Below, piece by piece: positions 16,219 through 26,147 of a stretch of 64,000 nt of DNA. Made by a program: the position numbers and the translations under genes. Source of the DNA: Maribellus comscasis (GTDB taxonomy: Bacteria > Bacteroidota > Bacteroidia > Bacteroidales > Prolixibacteraceae); contig NZ_CP046401.1 in assembly GCF_009762775.1 (NCBI RefSeq), forward strand, positions 5,964,001-6,028,000, given 5' to 3'. Each line of letters begins with the position of its first letter. The stretch's first letter is position 1. The notes under the pieces were generated by a model. It searched no databases and had not been told where the DNA came from. It saw only the letters and a program-made list of their open reading frames with translations.

Positions 16219-16292
16219 AATATTTGCTTCTCTCTTCAAAAATATACAATAACAAATCATAAATCAATTTTATCGGTAGAGAAGCAAATATT
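16219..16292. repeat. Perfect 15-bp inverted repeat between susD and the CE15 gene
   Basis: AATATTTGCTTCTCT at 16219-16233 is repeated in inverse orientation as AGAGAAGCAAATATT at 16278-16292, with a 44-base AT-rich loop. It fills most of the gap between the susD stop and the esterase start. No strong T-run follows in the transcribed (minus) direction, so it is not a standard intrinsic terminator. A transcript stem that protects or processes the susCD mRNA, or a binding site, are both possible. Confidence 0.8.
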
Positions 16293-16301
16293 GTTTTTAT
16301 T

Positions 16302-17825
16302 TTAATATCCCGGATTTTGTATAAGAACATCCGGATTAAGCTCTATCTGGTCGTATGGAAGAGGGAATAACAATTCATGGTCTGACACACTTAAAGGTGA
16401 GTTTGGATCCCCATATTGGTATATCGAAATAGTCGTTGGAAGAACCACTTCATTCTCTCTGTTATAAAATGCATCTACAACCGTTTTTGTACGTTCGGTG
16501 CGCAGAAGATCAAACCAGCGGTGTCCTTCCATACACAGTTCCAGTTGCCGCTCATCCTCAATGGCGGAAAAGATACTTTCGTAGTTGGCGTCAATGTCGG
16601 TTGTTAACCCTGCACGTTCACGAATTCGCCGGATCTGTCCGATAGCTTCCGTATAATTACTTAATTCATTTAAACATTCTGCATATTTTAGAATAATATC
16701 AGCATATCTTGAAATTATCGTTTCACAACCACTATCCGGCTGACCTGATATCCCGTCCGTAACATTTTGATAGTCGAAATATTTTAGTGTCATGGGAATT
16801 GTGCAGCTGTAGTCCGGCGAGATAAGATCGGTATAAACAACTGTTCTTCGGTTATCGTCTTCAATAAATTTTGCCTCAAGTTCATGTGTCATCATTAAAA
16901 TATTTACACCGTAAATCTGACTGCCGGAACCATCCGGATCGATAGGGATGCCCTGTATATTGCCTAAAGCTGCGCTACCCAGATAATTGCCCATTGAAGG
17001 AGATTGGTTATTTGCATACTGAACCGCGAAGATTATCTCTTTATTATTGGCATTGTTTGCATCGAAAATTGAAGCGTAGTTATCTAATAATCCCAGATTT
17101 GATCCTTCTTTAGCGATTACTTTTTCAAAATAAGTTTTTGCATTTGAATAGTCGCCCCGTGTCAGATAAACGTCGCCAAGAATAGCTTGTGCGGCAGTAG
17201 CCGACGCTTTTCCTTTATCATTATTTGATTCATAAAAATCGGGCAGTTTTGTTTCAGCATCTTTCAGATCTTCGATAATCCGGGTATAAACCTGTTCAAC
17301 AGGTGTCCTTGCATATTCAAATACAGCCATATAATCGGTGATGTCTTCGAGAACCAGAGGTACATCACCCCAAACTCTTACCATTACATAGTAGGTGTAA
17401 GCCCGCAAAAACTTTGCTTCACCAACCAACTGGTTATAAACTTCGTCTGTAGCAGTAACCGTTTCCATATTGTCGATTACAAGACAACACCTGTTAATGA
17501 TTTGATAACTGGCATACCACAAATCACTTAAAATTCCATTTTGAGAATCAACTGTTGATTCATGAAGAGCGATATGATTTGATGAATTATTTAATTTAAA
17601 GTCGTAAGCATTATCTGTAGGAAGATCTCCGATATAAACGATGCTATTGGCGAAGGTGCCGGTCATGGAAGAATACGCCGCATTAAGCACCGTTTGAATT
17701 TCGTCCGTATCTTTCATATAGTTTTCAACTGTCATACTGTCTGTCGGATACTTTTCAAAAAAAGAATCACTGCAGGAAGTATGAAAAAGTAACGCTATGA
17801 TTAAAATAATGATATATTTTTTCAT
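16302..17825 (-). CDS. SusD/RagB-family outer-membrane glycan-binding lipoprotein
   Basis: Surface lipoprotein that caps its SusC partner and binds the oligosaccharide before import. The N-terminus is a lipoprotein signal ending FHTSCSD (lipid Cys at residue 18). The N-terminal TPR region (about 80-240) includes AKFLRAYTYYVMVRVWGDVPLV, a family hallmark, and the C-terminal region has RRIRERAGL and CMEGHRWFDLLRTE. The length of 507 residues is typical. It starts 20 bases after the susC stop, so the pair is translated from one mRNA. Substrate cannot be read from the sequence; neighbouring esterase and rhamnosidase genes suggest a pectic or hemicellulosic oligosaccharide. Confidence 0.95.
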   Translation of the reverse strand: MKKYIIILIIALLFHTSCSDSFFEKYPTDSMTVENYMKDTDEIQTVLNAAYSSMTGTFANSIVYIGDLPTDNAYDFKLNNSSNHIALHESTVDSQNGILSDLWYASYQIINRCCLVIDNMETVTATDEVYNQLVGEAKFLRAYTYYVMVRVWGDVPLVLEDITDYMAVFEYARTPVEQVYTRIIEDLKDAETKLPDFYESNNDKGKASATAAQAILGDVYLTRGDYSNAKTYFEKVIAKEGSNLGLLDNYASIFDANNANNKEIIFAVQYANNQSPSMGNYLGSAALGNIQGIPIDPDGSGSQIYGVNILMMTHELEAKFIEDDNRRTVVYTDLISPDYSCTIPMTLKYFDYQNVTDGISGQPDSGCETIISRYADIILKYAECLNELSNYTEAIGQIRRIRERAGLTTDIDANYESIFSAIEDERQLELCMEGHRWFDLLRTERTKTVVDAFYNRENEVVLPTTISIYQYGDPNSPLSVSDHELLFPLPYDQIELNPDVLIQNPGY

Positions 17826-17845
17826 TTTTGTAGCAATTTAAAATG

Positions 17846-20800
17846 TTAGAAATCAATATTTACCCCAAAAGTAACTGTACGGACTGATGGGTAATTTCCA
17901 CCATCTGAACCTCCGGTTGAACCGCCCATTCCAGCGGCCTCCACAGAGTATCCAGGGTATTCATCAAAAGAAAAGAGATTTTGAGCATTGACATTCAACC
18001 TCAAATTTTTAAGACCGATTTTATTTGCCAACTCTTTTGGAACAGTGTAACCAAATGCCAGATTACGAATTTTCAGATAGTCGGAGCTAAACAGGTAACG
18101 TTGCTGTGAAACCAGTGCGCCGTACACATTACTTGAGCCGGCTTTCTGCGAAATTCCGTCACCAGTTTCGGTTTCCGAACGCCAACGGTTTTTGGCATAA
18201 ATCGAGAATGCATTTTCCATGTGTCGGTTTAATCCCGCTGCATAGCCGAATCCCCAGTAAATTAAACCTCCGTACTGACCGTCGAGCACAAACGAAAAAT
18301 CAAAGTTCTTATATGAAAACTGGCTGGTTAAACCCGCATTAAATTTTGGCATATTGTTTCCCTGATAAACCATATCATTTGAATTTATCGTCCCGTCTTC
18401 ATTAACATCCAAAAATTTCAGGTCTCCAATACTCTGTGTGTATAATTTGGCGTCACTGGCTACTTCTTCGGCCGAATTGAATGTGCCGATGTTGACATAA
18501 GTGTATATGTCTCCAAGAGGACGGCCCACATAGTTGCGGACCCTGCCGTTAACCGATCCGTAATAGTCATTTCCTGTTGCCAGAGAGAGCAGTTTATTAC
18601 GATTGAATGAAATATTAAAACCTGCGGTCCATTTAAATTCGTTGTTTATTATGGGAGCAGTTGCAGAAAATTCTATTCCTCTGTTTCTTATTTCTCCGGC
18701 ATTTATGGTTACCGTACTGCTTTTTCCATTTAAATTAGGGATTGATGCAGAGAGCACGGCATCACTAATTCTGTTGTAATAATCCACCGTTAATGCTACC
18801 CGGTTGAAAAGGCCAAGGTCCAATCCAAAATCAAATTGGGTGTTTTTTTCCCAACCTAAACCAAGATTGGAATATCCTCCCGGATAATAACCGGTTACTC
18901 GTAATGAGTTGGTGCCTTCTCCAAAAATGTAATAATTGTTTGATAGTGTTGAAGTCCAGACATAGTTATCGCCAACCTGATCATTTCCGGTTACACCATA
19001 GCTTCCCCTGATTTTTGCAATTGACAGCCAATCATAATTTTCCATCCATGACTCTTCTGCTAAATTATAAGCCGCCGAAAATGACCAAAAAACACCGGCA
19101 CGATTAGCCGGGCCAAATTTACTCGAGCGGTCCTGCCTGATAGAGCCGGAAAAGAGTAGTTTGTTTTTATAGTTATAATTGAGCCGGCTAAATACAGCAT
19201 CAAATACATATTCAGTATTGCTTGAAGAACCGTTCCAGATATAAGCTCCGTTAACATTTGTAATGTTGGTGTTCCCGTAGGCAATCGGATAATTTTCATC
19301 TGTCCTGTCGTCCTGCCTTACAGAATATCCGTTGTCATAAGCTACGTCGTAGCCTAACAATGCAGTTATTTCGTGGTCTTCAGTAATTTTTTTGACGTAG
19401 GTAGCTGTTGAAGACCAGTAAATATTATAACTAAATGTTGCTGCGCGATAAGCGTCAATTGCTGCCAGATTGGGATTCGACTTGTTTCCTGTCCGTGAGC
19501 TACCCGGACTATAAGCACTTCTGTAATACTCGTGTTTTTGATTTATTGTTGTCGCATTAATTTTTGAATTTACAGTTAAACCTTCAAGTGGTTTTACCGT
19601 GACAAAGCCTTGCGACAAAGTTCTAAGAGTATTGTAATCATCATCTATTTCGAGCAATTTACTCAGTGGATTTGTTAACTCGGAGTTAAAGTCAGTTCCT
19701 GCGGCATGCTGTGAAATTTGAAAATAATCTCCGTTTTCAGCATAAGGCCCGTAAATTGGTGGAAAGGTAACTGCTTCTGCAATAGTTCCTGCCGTTACTG
19801 ATGTATTTCCGCCGGAGGTTTGCTGCACTCGCTGATAGGTATAAATGGGTTGAATTGATACCCCAACCGTTATAATTTTATTGAGATCGGATTCAATGTA
19901 CCCCCTGAGACCAATTTTATGATTAAACGAGTTTTGAACTATACCTTGTTGGTTCTGATACTCAGCAGAAATTGAATACCGGGATTTTTGGGAGGCTCCG
20001 TTTACCGAAAAATTATAACGTTGAAATCCTGCAGTGCGAAAGAAAACATCTTTTTGCCAGTTTGTTTCGTTCCATTCACTTGGATTATCCAAGAGGGCAA
20101 GCGGAGCCATTCCCTGGTTTTCCCGGGCATCTTTTACCATCAGGGCAAATTCCGATGCTGATAATACGTCAATATATCTTTGAGGCTGCTGAAATCCATA
20201 AGCAACACTAAATTTAATTTCCGGTGTATCTGTTTTGCCTTTTTTTGTTGTCACCAGGATAACTCCGTTTCCGGCCCGCGAGCCATAAATGGCGGCTGAA
20301 GCTGCATCTTTTAAAACATCAATTGACTCAATATCGTTGGGCGAAAGATTCATAAAGTAGCTGGCGTCTGCTGTTGGGTAGCCATCAATTACATATAAGG
20401 GATCGCTTGATGCGGTGAGAGATCCCGTACCGCGTATCCGTAAAGTGGGTGAACTTCCGGGTTGCCCGTCGGCATGCACAATATAGAGGCCGGACAGTTG
20501 CCCGTAAAGCGTTTCTCCAACAGACCCGACCGGCATTTCTTCAATTTTTTCAGCTTTTAATGAAGAAATCGCAGTTGAAACCGACCGTTTTTGCATTGTT
20601 CCGTAACCTATTGCAACAACTTCTTCAATTCCAATCATTTCTTCCTGCATTGTTATTGAAAACGTACTTCTTCCTTCCACCGGAATTTCCTGTGTTTTCA
20701 GCCCAACAAATGAAACAACAAGTGTTTCTGCGTCGGGCGGGATCGAAAATTGAAATTTACCATCTACATCTGTTACCGTTCCAATGGTAGTCTCTTTTAC

Positions 20801-21292
20801 AATGACAGAAACTCCGGGCAACGGTAGCCCGCCCTGATCAACAATGGTACCCGATATTTCCCTGTCGGTTTGTTGTTCAATTTCCTGGTTTTCATTAATC
20901 TCTATCCTGGTGTTCTGAGGCTGGCTCCGGTCTTTTGTAATGATTATCTGTCTGTCGGTAATTTCGAATTTTGTTCCACTGTCTCTGAAAACTTCAGCAA
21001 GAATCTGTTCAATATTAGATTCGTTCACAACCACATCATATCTTTTTTGCAGATCAATCGCTTCGTTTTTGTAGATAAAAACAAATTCTGTCTGCGATTC
21101 GATTTGTTTGAAAACTTCGACTATCGAAACATTTTTCATATCCAGCGAAAGCCTGGTAGATTGAGAATATATTGAAGCGCTGAGGCTCATCAAACCAAGA
21201 AAAAATGAGAGGACAGTTAGTTTCATTATTAACAATATTTTTTTTCCCTTGTGACAATAGAAGTCACAGAAAACATTCCATATTTTTTTCAT
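17846..21292 (-). CDS. SusC/RagA-family TonB-dependent outer-membrane transporter with STN signalling domain
   Basis: Imports an oligosaccharide across the outer membrane with energy from TonB-ExbBD. A long charged N-terminus precedes the signal peptide (start at 21292; the internal Met at residue 23 is an alternative). Then come an STN domain (about 50-120, SIVEVFKQIESQTEFVFIYKN), a carboxypeptidase-like domain (about 145-225, GTIVDQGGLPLPGVSVIVK), the plug with SusC signature (GIEEVVAIGYGTMQKRSV; VLKDAASAAIYGSRAGNGVI) and the beta barrel, ending in the aromatic residue of NIDF. The STN domain is the part known to contact FecR-type anti-sigma factors, which fits the FecR gene directly upstream. 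Complete at 1148 residues. Confidence 0.96.
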   Translation of the reverse strand: MKKIWNVFCDFYCHKGKKILLIMKLTVLSFFLGLMSLSASIYSQSTRLSLDMKNVSIVEVFKQIESQTEFVFIYKNEAIDLQKRYDVVVNESNIEQILAEVFRDSGTKFEITDRQIIITKDRSQPQNTRIEINENQEIEQQTDREISGTIVDQGGLPLPGVSVIVKETTIGTVTDVDGKFQFSIPPDAETLVVSFVGLKTQEIPVEGRSTFSITMQEEMIGIEEVVAIGYGTMQKRSVSTAISSLKAEKIEEMPVGSVGETLYGQLSGLYIVHADGQPGSSPTLRIRGTGSLTASSDPLYVIDGYPTADASYFMNLSPNDIESIDVLKDAASAAIYGSRAGNGVILVTTKKGKTDTPEIKFSVAYGFQQPQRYIDVLSASEFALMVKDARENQGMAPLALLDNPSEWNETNWQKDVFFRTAGFQRYNFSVNGASQKSRYSISAEYQNQQGIVQNSFNHKIGLRGYIESDLNKIITVGVSIQPIYTYQRVQQTSGGNTSVTAGTIAEAVTFPPIYGPYAENGDYFQISQHAAGTDFNSELTNPLSKLLEIDDDYNTLRTLSQGFVTVKPLEGLTVNSKINATTINQKHEYYRSAYSPGSSRTGNKSNPNLAAIDAYRAATFSYNIYWSSTATYVKKITEDHEITALLGYDVAYDNGYSVRQDDRTDENYPIAYGNTNITNVNGAYIWNGSSSNTEYVFDAVFSRLNYNYKNKLLFSGSIRQDRSSKFGPANRAGVFWSFSAAYNLAEESWMENYDWLSIAKIRGSYGVTGNDQVGDNYVWTSTLSNNYYIFGEGTNSLRVTGYYPGGYSNLGLGWEKNTQFDFGLDLGLFNRVALTVDYYNRISDAVLSASIPNLNGKSSTVTINAGEIRNRGIEFSATAPIINNEFKWTAGFNISFNRNKLLSLATGNDYYGSVNGRVRNYVGRPLGDIYTYVNIGTFNSAEEVASDAKLYTQSIGDLKFLDVNEDGTINSNDMVYQGNNMPKFNAGLTSQFSYKNFDFSFVLDGQYGGLIYWGFGYAAGLNRHMENAFSIYAKNRWRSETETGDGISQKAGSSNVYGALVSQQRYLFSSDYLKIRNLAFGYTVPKELANKIGLKNLRLNVNAQNLFSFDEYPGYSVEAAGMGGSTGGSDGGNYPSVRTVTFGVNIDF

Positions 21293-21336
21293 AAATTTGT
21301 TCTGTTTAAAATAATTACAAGTTTTAAATCACATTT

Positions 21337-21370
21337 AAAGCTGGCGGGTACTCCACTATCCACCGGCTTT
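21337..21370. promoter_or_regulatory. Hairpin in the fecR-susC gap of the first locus
   Basis: AAAGCTGGCGG at 21337-21347 pairs with CCACCGGCTTT at 21360-21370 (one G-T pair and one mismatch). On the plus strand a T-run follows, but no plus-strand gene ends here; on the transcribed minus strand only three T bases follow. It lies in the 160-base leader between the anti-sigma gene and susC, where a promoter for susC is expected. It may attenuate read-through from sigma-fecR or mark the susC leader. Confidence 0.45.
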
Positions 21371-21452
21371 TTTTGGTAAATTCTATGTTTTTACAGTTTG
21401 ACAGGTGTTTAATTCATAAGCATACTATTTTTTAGATTTGTATTTTATTGAT

Positions 21453-22658
21453 TTATTCAGTTATAATGTAGATTTGTTTTTCGTTCCGTTCCAGATGGCC
21501 TTCCACTGTTTTTGCGAGGTGTGTTACAGCGTCGTCAAATTCATCCGATAAAACCAATTTCCCTGATATAAGGGTGTTGGCGAGCTTTTCGCCCTTAATT
21601 AATATTTCTTTGTTATAATATTTTTCAACTCTTCGTACGATGTTAATCAGTGGCTGATCTTTAAATTGTAACCATCCGTCTTTCCAGCCCACGTAATTTA
21701 TTACGTCTACTTTGTTTACGGTCGCCCTGGAAGTATTGATGGAATAGAAATATCCCTGCCCGGGTTCTAACGTATATTTTGGGTTACTAAACAGTTTATT
21801 TTTTTGTGTAACGTTTACACTCCCTTCAACTAAAACCGCAGATGCAGTTTTTTCATCTTCGTAAGCCGAAATATTAAATATTGTACCGGTTACGTCAATA
21901 TCGAGGTAGTCGGTGATAACCACAAAAGGCATTGCCGAATTTTTTGCTACCTCAAAATATCCCTCTCCCTTTAAATAAACTTTACGGGTATTTCCTGTAA
22001 AATTTGCGGGAAAGATAAGTTGACTTCCCGAGTTAAGTTGAACTGTTGTGCCGTCGCACAAGGTTATGCAGTGTCGTCGTCCGAAAGGGACAATTATCTG
22101 GTTCAGGTTCTTTTGTCCTTCATTCGCCGAATTTTTAAGTTTTTTTTCTGTATTCCCGTCTTCTGTAATAAAAATTTCTTCGCCACCGGGGTTATATTCA
22201 ACAGCCGACTCATTTTTTTGCAGCTTGTGTTCCAAACCATCGGAGAGGATAAGTACCCCTTCTTCATAGACTTTCTCACTGCTCTCCGCTATTTGTTTAA
22301 ATGAGCGCAAATCTGATTGCGAATAGAAATAATATCCCAGCCCAAGTAAAATAACAATACCAGCCGCAACTTTCCGGATAATCGGAAATATCCGCCGGTT
22401 TGTTTTTTCGGGTGTTATCTTTTTCAGTTTTTGCCTGTCGCGGATTTTACTCCAGATTTCCGATGCTTCACCTCCACTTAATCTTCTATGTTCAGCGGTT
22501 GTTGATTTTATAAATTGTATGGCAAAAAGAATATCTTCCTTTTTTTCGGGATATTGCAGAAGCAGTTTTTTTACATATTGTTCTGCTTCTGCCCCGCCTT
22601 TTGTAATCTGTTCAACAAAAGACTCATCCCGTAATAATGATTCGAATTCTATATTCAT
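21453..22658 (-). CDS. FecR-family anti-sigma factor
   Basis: Inner-membrane protein that holds the cognate ECF sigma factor until SusC signals. The cytoplasmic N-terminus (about 1-90) is followed by one membrane segment (about 91-110, VAAGIVILLGLGYYF), a periplasmic FecR domain (about 185-290, FGRRHCITLCDGTTVQLNSGSQL, then KVYLKGEGYFEVAKN) and a C-terminal DUF4974/STN-like domain (about 325-401, QPLINIVRRVEKYYNKEI). The length of 401 residues is somewhat long because of an extended linker around residues 130-185. It sits between the sigma gene (121-base gap) and susC (160-base gap). Confidence 0.94.
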   Translation of the reverse strand: MNIEFESLLRDESFVEQITKGGAEAEQYVKKLLLQYPEKKEDILFAIQFIKSTTAEHRRLSGGEASEIWSKIRDRQKLKKITPEKTNRRIFPIIRKVAAGIVILLGLGYYFYSQSDLRSFKQIAESSEKVYEEGVLILSDGLEHKLQKNESAVEYNPGGEEIFITEDGNTEKKLKNSANEGQKNLNQIIVPFGRRHCITLCDGTTVQLNSGSQLIFPANFTGNTRKVYLKGEGYFEVAKNSAMPFVVITDYLDIDVTGTIFNISAYEDEKTASAVLVEGSVNVTQKNKLFSNPKYTLEPGQGYFYSINTSRATVNKVDVINYVGWKDGWLQFKDQPLINIVRRVEKYYNKEILIKGEKLANTLISGKLVLSDEFDDAVTHLAKTVEGHLERNEKQIYIITE

Positions 22659-22779
22659 TTTGTTTTGACTTCGATAGTAGATGATTTGTATTGATATTTA
22701 TAGACATAAATTTTATTTTATTTTTTTGTAAAAAACAGAAGGGAATATATACTACTGGCCGAGAGGTTTTTCGGAAGAA

Positions 22780-23358
22780 TTATTTATCTGGCTTTTTTAA
22801 AACAAATTGTTTCATTTGTTTGAGTGAACGGTAGATTAAAGTTCGTGCCGATGGGATACTTATTTCCATAATTTCAGCAATCTGTTCGTAACCGCAGTTG
22901 TTTGTATACTTCAGAAAAATAGCCTCGCGCTGATGTTTTGAAAGATTTTTTAAAGCGGCAGACAAAATTTCCTGCTGCTTGTGGTGTTCTTCCAAACCGG
23001 CAAAAAAAGGGTCTGCGTAACCTGAATAATTTTCTTCAGAGGTGAATATTAAATTTTTGATTTCATTCCTGCGGTTTTGTGTACGCAATTCCTCCAAAAT
23101 TTTATTCCGAAGCGATTTTAAAATATAGGCCTTTACATTCGACGAAATAGACAATTTGTCCTGTTTTTCGATTAACCCGATAAACACATCCTGAATTGAA
23201 TCTTTTACCAATGATTCGTCCGGATAAATTTTCATTCCGTAAGAATATAAATCGTCAACAAAAAGCAAATAAAGATTGGAAAGGGCTTCTGAATCACCAT
23301 GAAGAAATTTTCTCCAATAATTTAGTTCGTTAGGTTCGCTCATGTTTATCCGGTTCAC
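22780..23358 (-). CDS. ECF RNA polymerase sigma factor (Bacteroidetes SusC/FecR-linked type)
   Basis: Directs RNA polymerase to the promoters of this locus when freed from FecR. Region 2 is visible at about residues 20-90 (LYLLFVDDLYSYGMKIYPDESLVKDSIQDVFIGL) and region 4 at about 130-185 (LSKHQREAIFLKYTNNCGYEQIAEIMEISIPSARTLIYRSLKQM). An internal Met at residue 6 (MSEPNELNYW) could be the true start. At 192 residues with no extra domain it is a classical two-domain ECF factor. It is the first gene of the minus-strand locus; the 286 bases upstream, shared with the divergent permease gene, hold a short inverted pair (GGAACC at 23435, GGTTCC at 23452) but no clear consensus promoter. Confidence 0.94.
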   Translation of the reverse strand: MNRINMSEPNELNYWRKFLHGDSEALSNLYLLFVDDLYSYGMKIYPDESLVKDSIQDVFIGLIEKQDKLSISSNVKAYILKSLRNKILEELRTQNRRNEIKNLIFTSEENYSGYADPFFAGLEEHHKQQEILSAALKNLSKHQREAIFLKYTNNCGYEQIAEIMEISIPSARTLIYRSLKQMKQFVLKKPDK

Positions 23359-23644
23359 AAGAATCCAGAGTCCGAAATTAAAAAATAATATTATTTATCA
23401 CAATCTTTCAAAATAAACTAAATTCTCCAATTTCGGAACCAGGATTAAATCGGTTCCATTTGAGATAATGCTCTTGTTGCACCATTCCGGCCGGTAAACA
23501 GCTTCTGCAAATTCTGTATTAAATCAATGAATACTTTTTGGGCTGTTTGACAGGAGTCAGAGAATCAAAGATGTAACTAAACTGATTTCCTATCGTCTTA
23601 AAGATACTTTGGCATTTAATTACTGTTATTAAACCTTCTTCATT

Positions 23645-26068
23645 ATGATCAAAAACATACTAAAACACAGCCTGCGTGCCTTAAAAAAACAAAGAGGATA
23701 TGTGGCAATTAATATTTTTGGTTTATCCATCGGGATCGCCAGCAGTTTAATCATTGCCCTTTTTATTATTCACCAATTAAGTTTTGATCAGTTTAACCTC
23801 AAAAAAGACCGTATCTACCGGTTAACACTCGATGGCAAAATAGGGGAGCAGGAAGTAAATGCTGCCTATACCGCCTCGGTAATCGGGCCGACCATGGCAA
23901 CGGATTTTCCCGAAGTTGAAAAGTTTTGCCGCTTAAATATTTTTGGTGAAACTATCGTGAAAAAAGAGGATCTAATATTTTCGGTTAAAGATTTTGTTGA
24001 AGTCGATTCTTCATTTTTTGAAATATTTTCCATCCCGCTTTTGAAAGGGAATATCCAAACCGTACTAACCGAACCCAATACCATGGTTTTATCCGAATCG
24101 ATGGCTAAAACCATTTTTGGCAGCGAAGACCCGATTGATAAAATGCTTCAAATAAACACGCGCAAAGAGCCTTACAGAATAACTGGCGTAATGGCCAATT
24201 TTCCTGAAGAAACACATTTTAATGCCGATATACTGACTTCTTTTGTTACCAACAGAAGAGCCAACGATCCGGAATGGCTCAACAACAGTTTCTCTACCTA
24301 TGTTTTGTTAAAACCCAACACTTCACCCAAAAATGTTGAAGCAAAATTTCCAGGGATGGTTGAAAAATATATTGGCCCGCGGGTACAGCAACTGTTTGGT
24401 GTTTCGTTAAGCGATTTCCTTTCGCAGGGAAACCGATATAACTTTCATTTACAGCCGCTCACCAGTATTCATCATGATCCCACTGTAGAACACGAAGTAA
24501 AACCAGCCATCGACCCAAAGTATCTGATTATTTTCGGAAGTATTGCCATTCTGATTATTGTTATTGCATCCATAAATTTTATGAATCTTTCCACTGCGCA
24601 GGCTACAAAAAGAGCAAAGGAAATTGGCGTAAAAAAAGTAAGCGGTTCATCAAAAAGTATGCTTGTTTTACAGTTTTTAACCGACTCGGTGGTGATTTCG
24701 TTTATTGCCTTGATTATTGCTGTTATAATGGTTTTTATTGCACTTCCGTTTTTTAATAACCTGCTGGATGCCCACTTCAGATTTAATCTTTTCAGCCACT
24801 TTTATAAGATTCCTGTCTTGTTTCTTTTTGCTTTTGTGGTGGGAATACTGGCCGGAGCCTATCCCGCTTTTTACCTTTCATCGTTTAATCCGAGCACGGT
24901 GTTGAAAGGAAAAGTAAAGGATGGTGTGAAAAACGGAAAACTAAGGAGTATTCTTGTGTCGGTACAGTTTTTAATTTCTATTGTGTTGATTATAGGAACC
25001 ATTATTATGTACCGACAATTGACCTACATGGTTAACAAGGATCTGGGTTTTGGTAAAGACCGTTTACTGGTTATTGAACAGGCGGGTTCTATTGGCGACC
25101 AGGTAAATACATTTAAACAAGAAGTGTTGAAACTTCCCGGAATTAGAAATGTGTCGGCATCTACCGCTGTTCCCGGGCACAACAACAATAACAATGGTTA
25201 TATGCTTGAGGGGCGGGATGGGCAAACATTCCTGATGCAGACCGCCTATGTTGATTATGATTTTCTGGATACCTACGGAATGCAACTGACCGACGGCCGT
25301 TTTTTCGATCGTAGCTATGGTTCCGACAAGGAAGCTTGTATTGTAAACCAGAAAACCATCGAGGAGTTTGGTATTGACGATTTTCAACAAACCCGGTTTG
25401 TAGTGATTTTTAACGACAGCGGAGAGAAAACATATATGCCAATTATCGGTGTTTGTAATGACTTTCATTTTGAATCGCTTCATAACCGGATAAATCCATA
25501 CATTATGAGGTTCAAGCAAGAGGGAAATAACTGGGGCTATATAACAGTAAAATTCAATTCAGATGCATCTGTTAATTCCGTCAAACAAATTGAAGATATT
25601 TGGAAACGGTTCGCCTCCAACAACCCGCTTCAATACTTTTTTATGAACGATGATTTCTCTCACATGTACAAAGCCGAGCGGCAAAATGCTGAATTATCGG
25701 TGGTTTTTGCTATCCTTGGTATTTTTATTGCTGCCCTCGGGCTTTTTGGATTAACGTCGTTCACTATTGAACAACGAACCAAAGAAGTTGGTGTGCGTAA
25801 GGCTTTGGGGGCTTCAGGGATCAGTATTTTTTATCTCATATCAAAGGAAATTATTGTGTTGGTTTGTATTGCAACTGCCGTTGCATGGCCACTTATATAC
25901 TGGGTTGCGAGTAATTGGCTACATAACTATTATTACCGGATAAACCTCCGGGTGTTTGAATTTGTTATTGGCTTTGCGCTTGCTATCGCAATAGCGCTGA
26001 CTACCATAAGTTATAAAACTCTGAAATCGATTCAAATAAATCCGGCAAATACGTTGCGTTACGAATAG
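23645..26068 (+). CDS. FtsX/MacB-type ABC transporter permease
   Basis: An 807-residue membrane protein of the Bacteroidetes family with two repeats of a MacB periplasmic core domain followed by an FtsX domain. The first helix is near residue 20 (YVAINIFGLSIGIASSLIIA); further clusters lie near 290-420 (NFMNLSTAQATKRAKEIGVKKVSG) and 680-800 (LTSFTIEQRTKEVGVRKALGASG). The last 9 residues, NPANTLRYE, are the common C-terminus of this family. No ATPase gene is adjacent, so it must pair with a distant subunit. It may export or move lipoproteins, peptides or antibiotics; the cargo is unknown. It is divergent from the sigma factor gene. Confidence 0.92.
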   Translation: MIKNILKHSLRALKKQRGYVAINIFGLSIGIASSLIIALFIIHQLSFDQFNLKKDRIYRLTLDGKIGEQEVNAAYTASVIGPTMATDFPEVEKFCRLNIFGETIVKKEDLIFSVKDFVEVDSSFFEIFSIPLLKGNIQTVLTEPNTMVLSESMAKTIFGSEDPIDKMLQINTRKEPYRITGVMANFPEETHFNADILTSFVTNRRANDPEWLNNSFSTYVLLKPNTSPKNVEAKFPGMVEKYIGPRVQQLFGVSLSDFLSQGNRYNFHLQPLTSIHHDPTVEHEVKPAIDPKYLIIFGSIAILIIVIASINFMNLSTAQATKRAKEIGVKKVSGSSKSMLVLQFLTDSVVISFIALIIAVIMVFIALPFFNNLLDAHFRFNLFSHFYKIPVLFLFAFVVGILAGAYPAFYLSSFNPSTVLKGKVKDGVKNGKLRSILVSVQFLISIVLIIGTIIMYRQLTYMVNKDLGFGKDRLLVIEQAGSIGDQVNTFKQEVLKLPGIRNVSASTAVPGHNNNNNGYMLEGRDGQTFLMQTAYVDYDFLDTYGMQLTDGRFFDRSYGSDKEACIVNQKTIEEFGIDDFQQTRFVVIFNDSGEKTYMPIIGVCNDFHFESLHNRINPYIMRFKQEGNNWGYITVKFNSDASVNSVKQIEDIWKRFASNNPLQYFFMNDDFSHMYKAERQNAELSVVFAILGIFIAALGLFGLTSFTIEQRTKEVGVRKALGASGISIFYLISKEIIVLVCIATAVAWPLIYWVASNWLHNYYYRINLRVFEFVIGFALAIAIALTTISYKTLKSIQINPANTLRYE

Positions 26069-26147
26069 TAGTTTTAAGGAGTTGAAGGTTGTACTTCTGG
26101 CATCGTCTGTTTGGGTTGGTGGATTCGTCTGAATTACAAATGACAAA

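Noticed and set aside
21337..21374. Plus-strand intrinsic terminator
   Set aside because: The stem and T-run look like one, but no plus-strand gene ends nearby; the stem is better read as part of the minus-strand susC leader.
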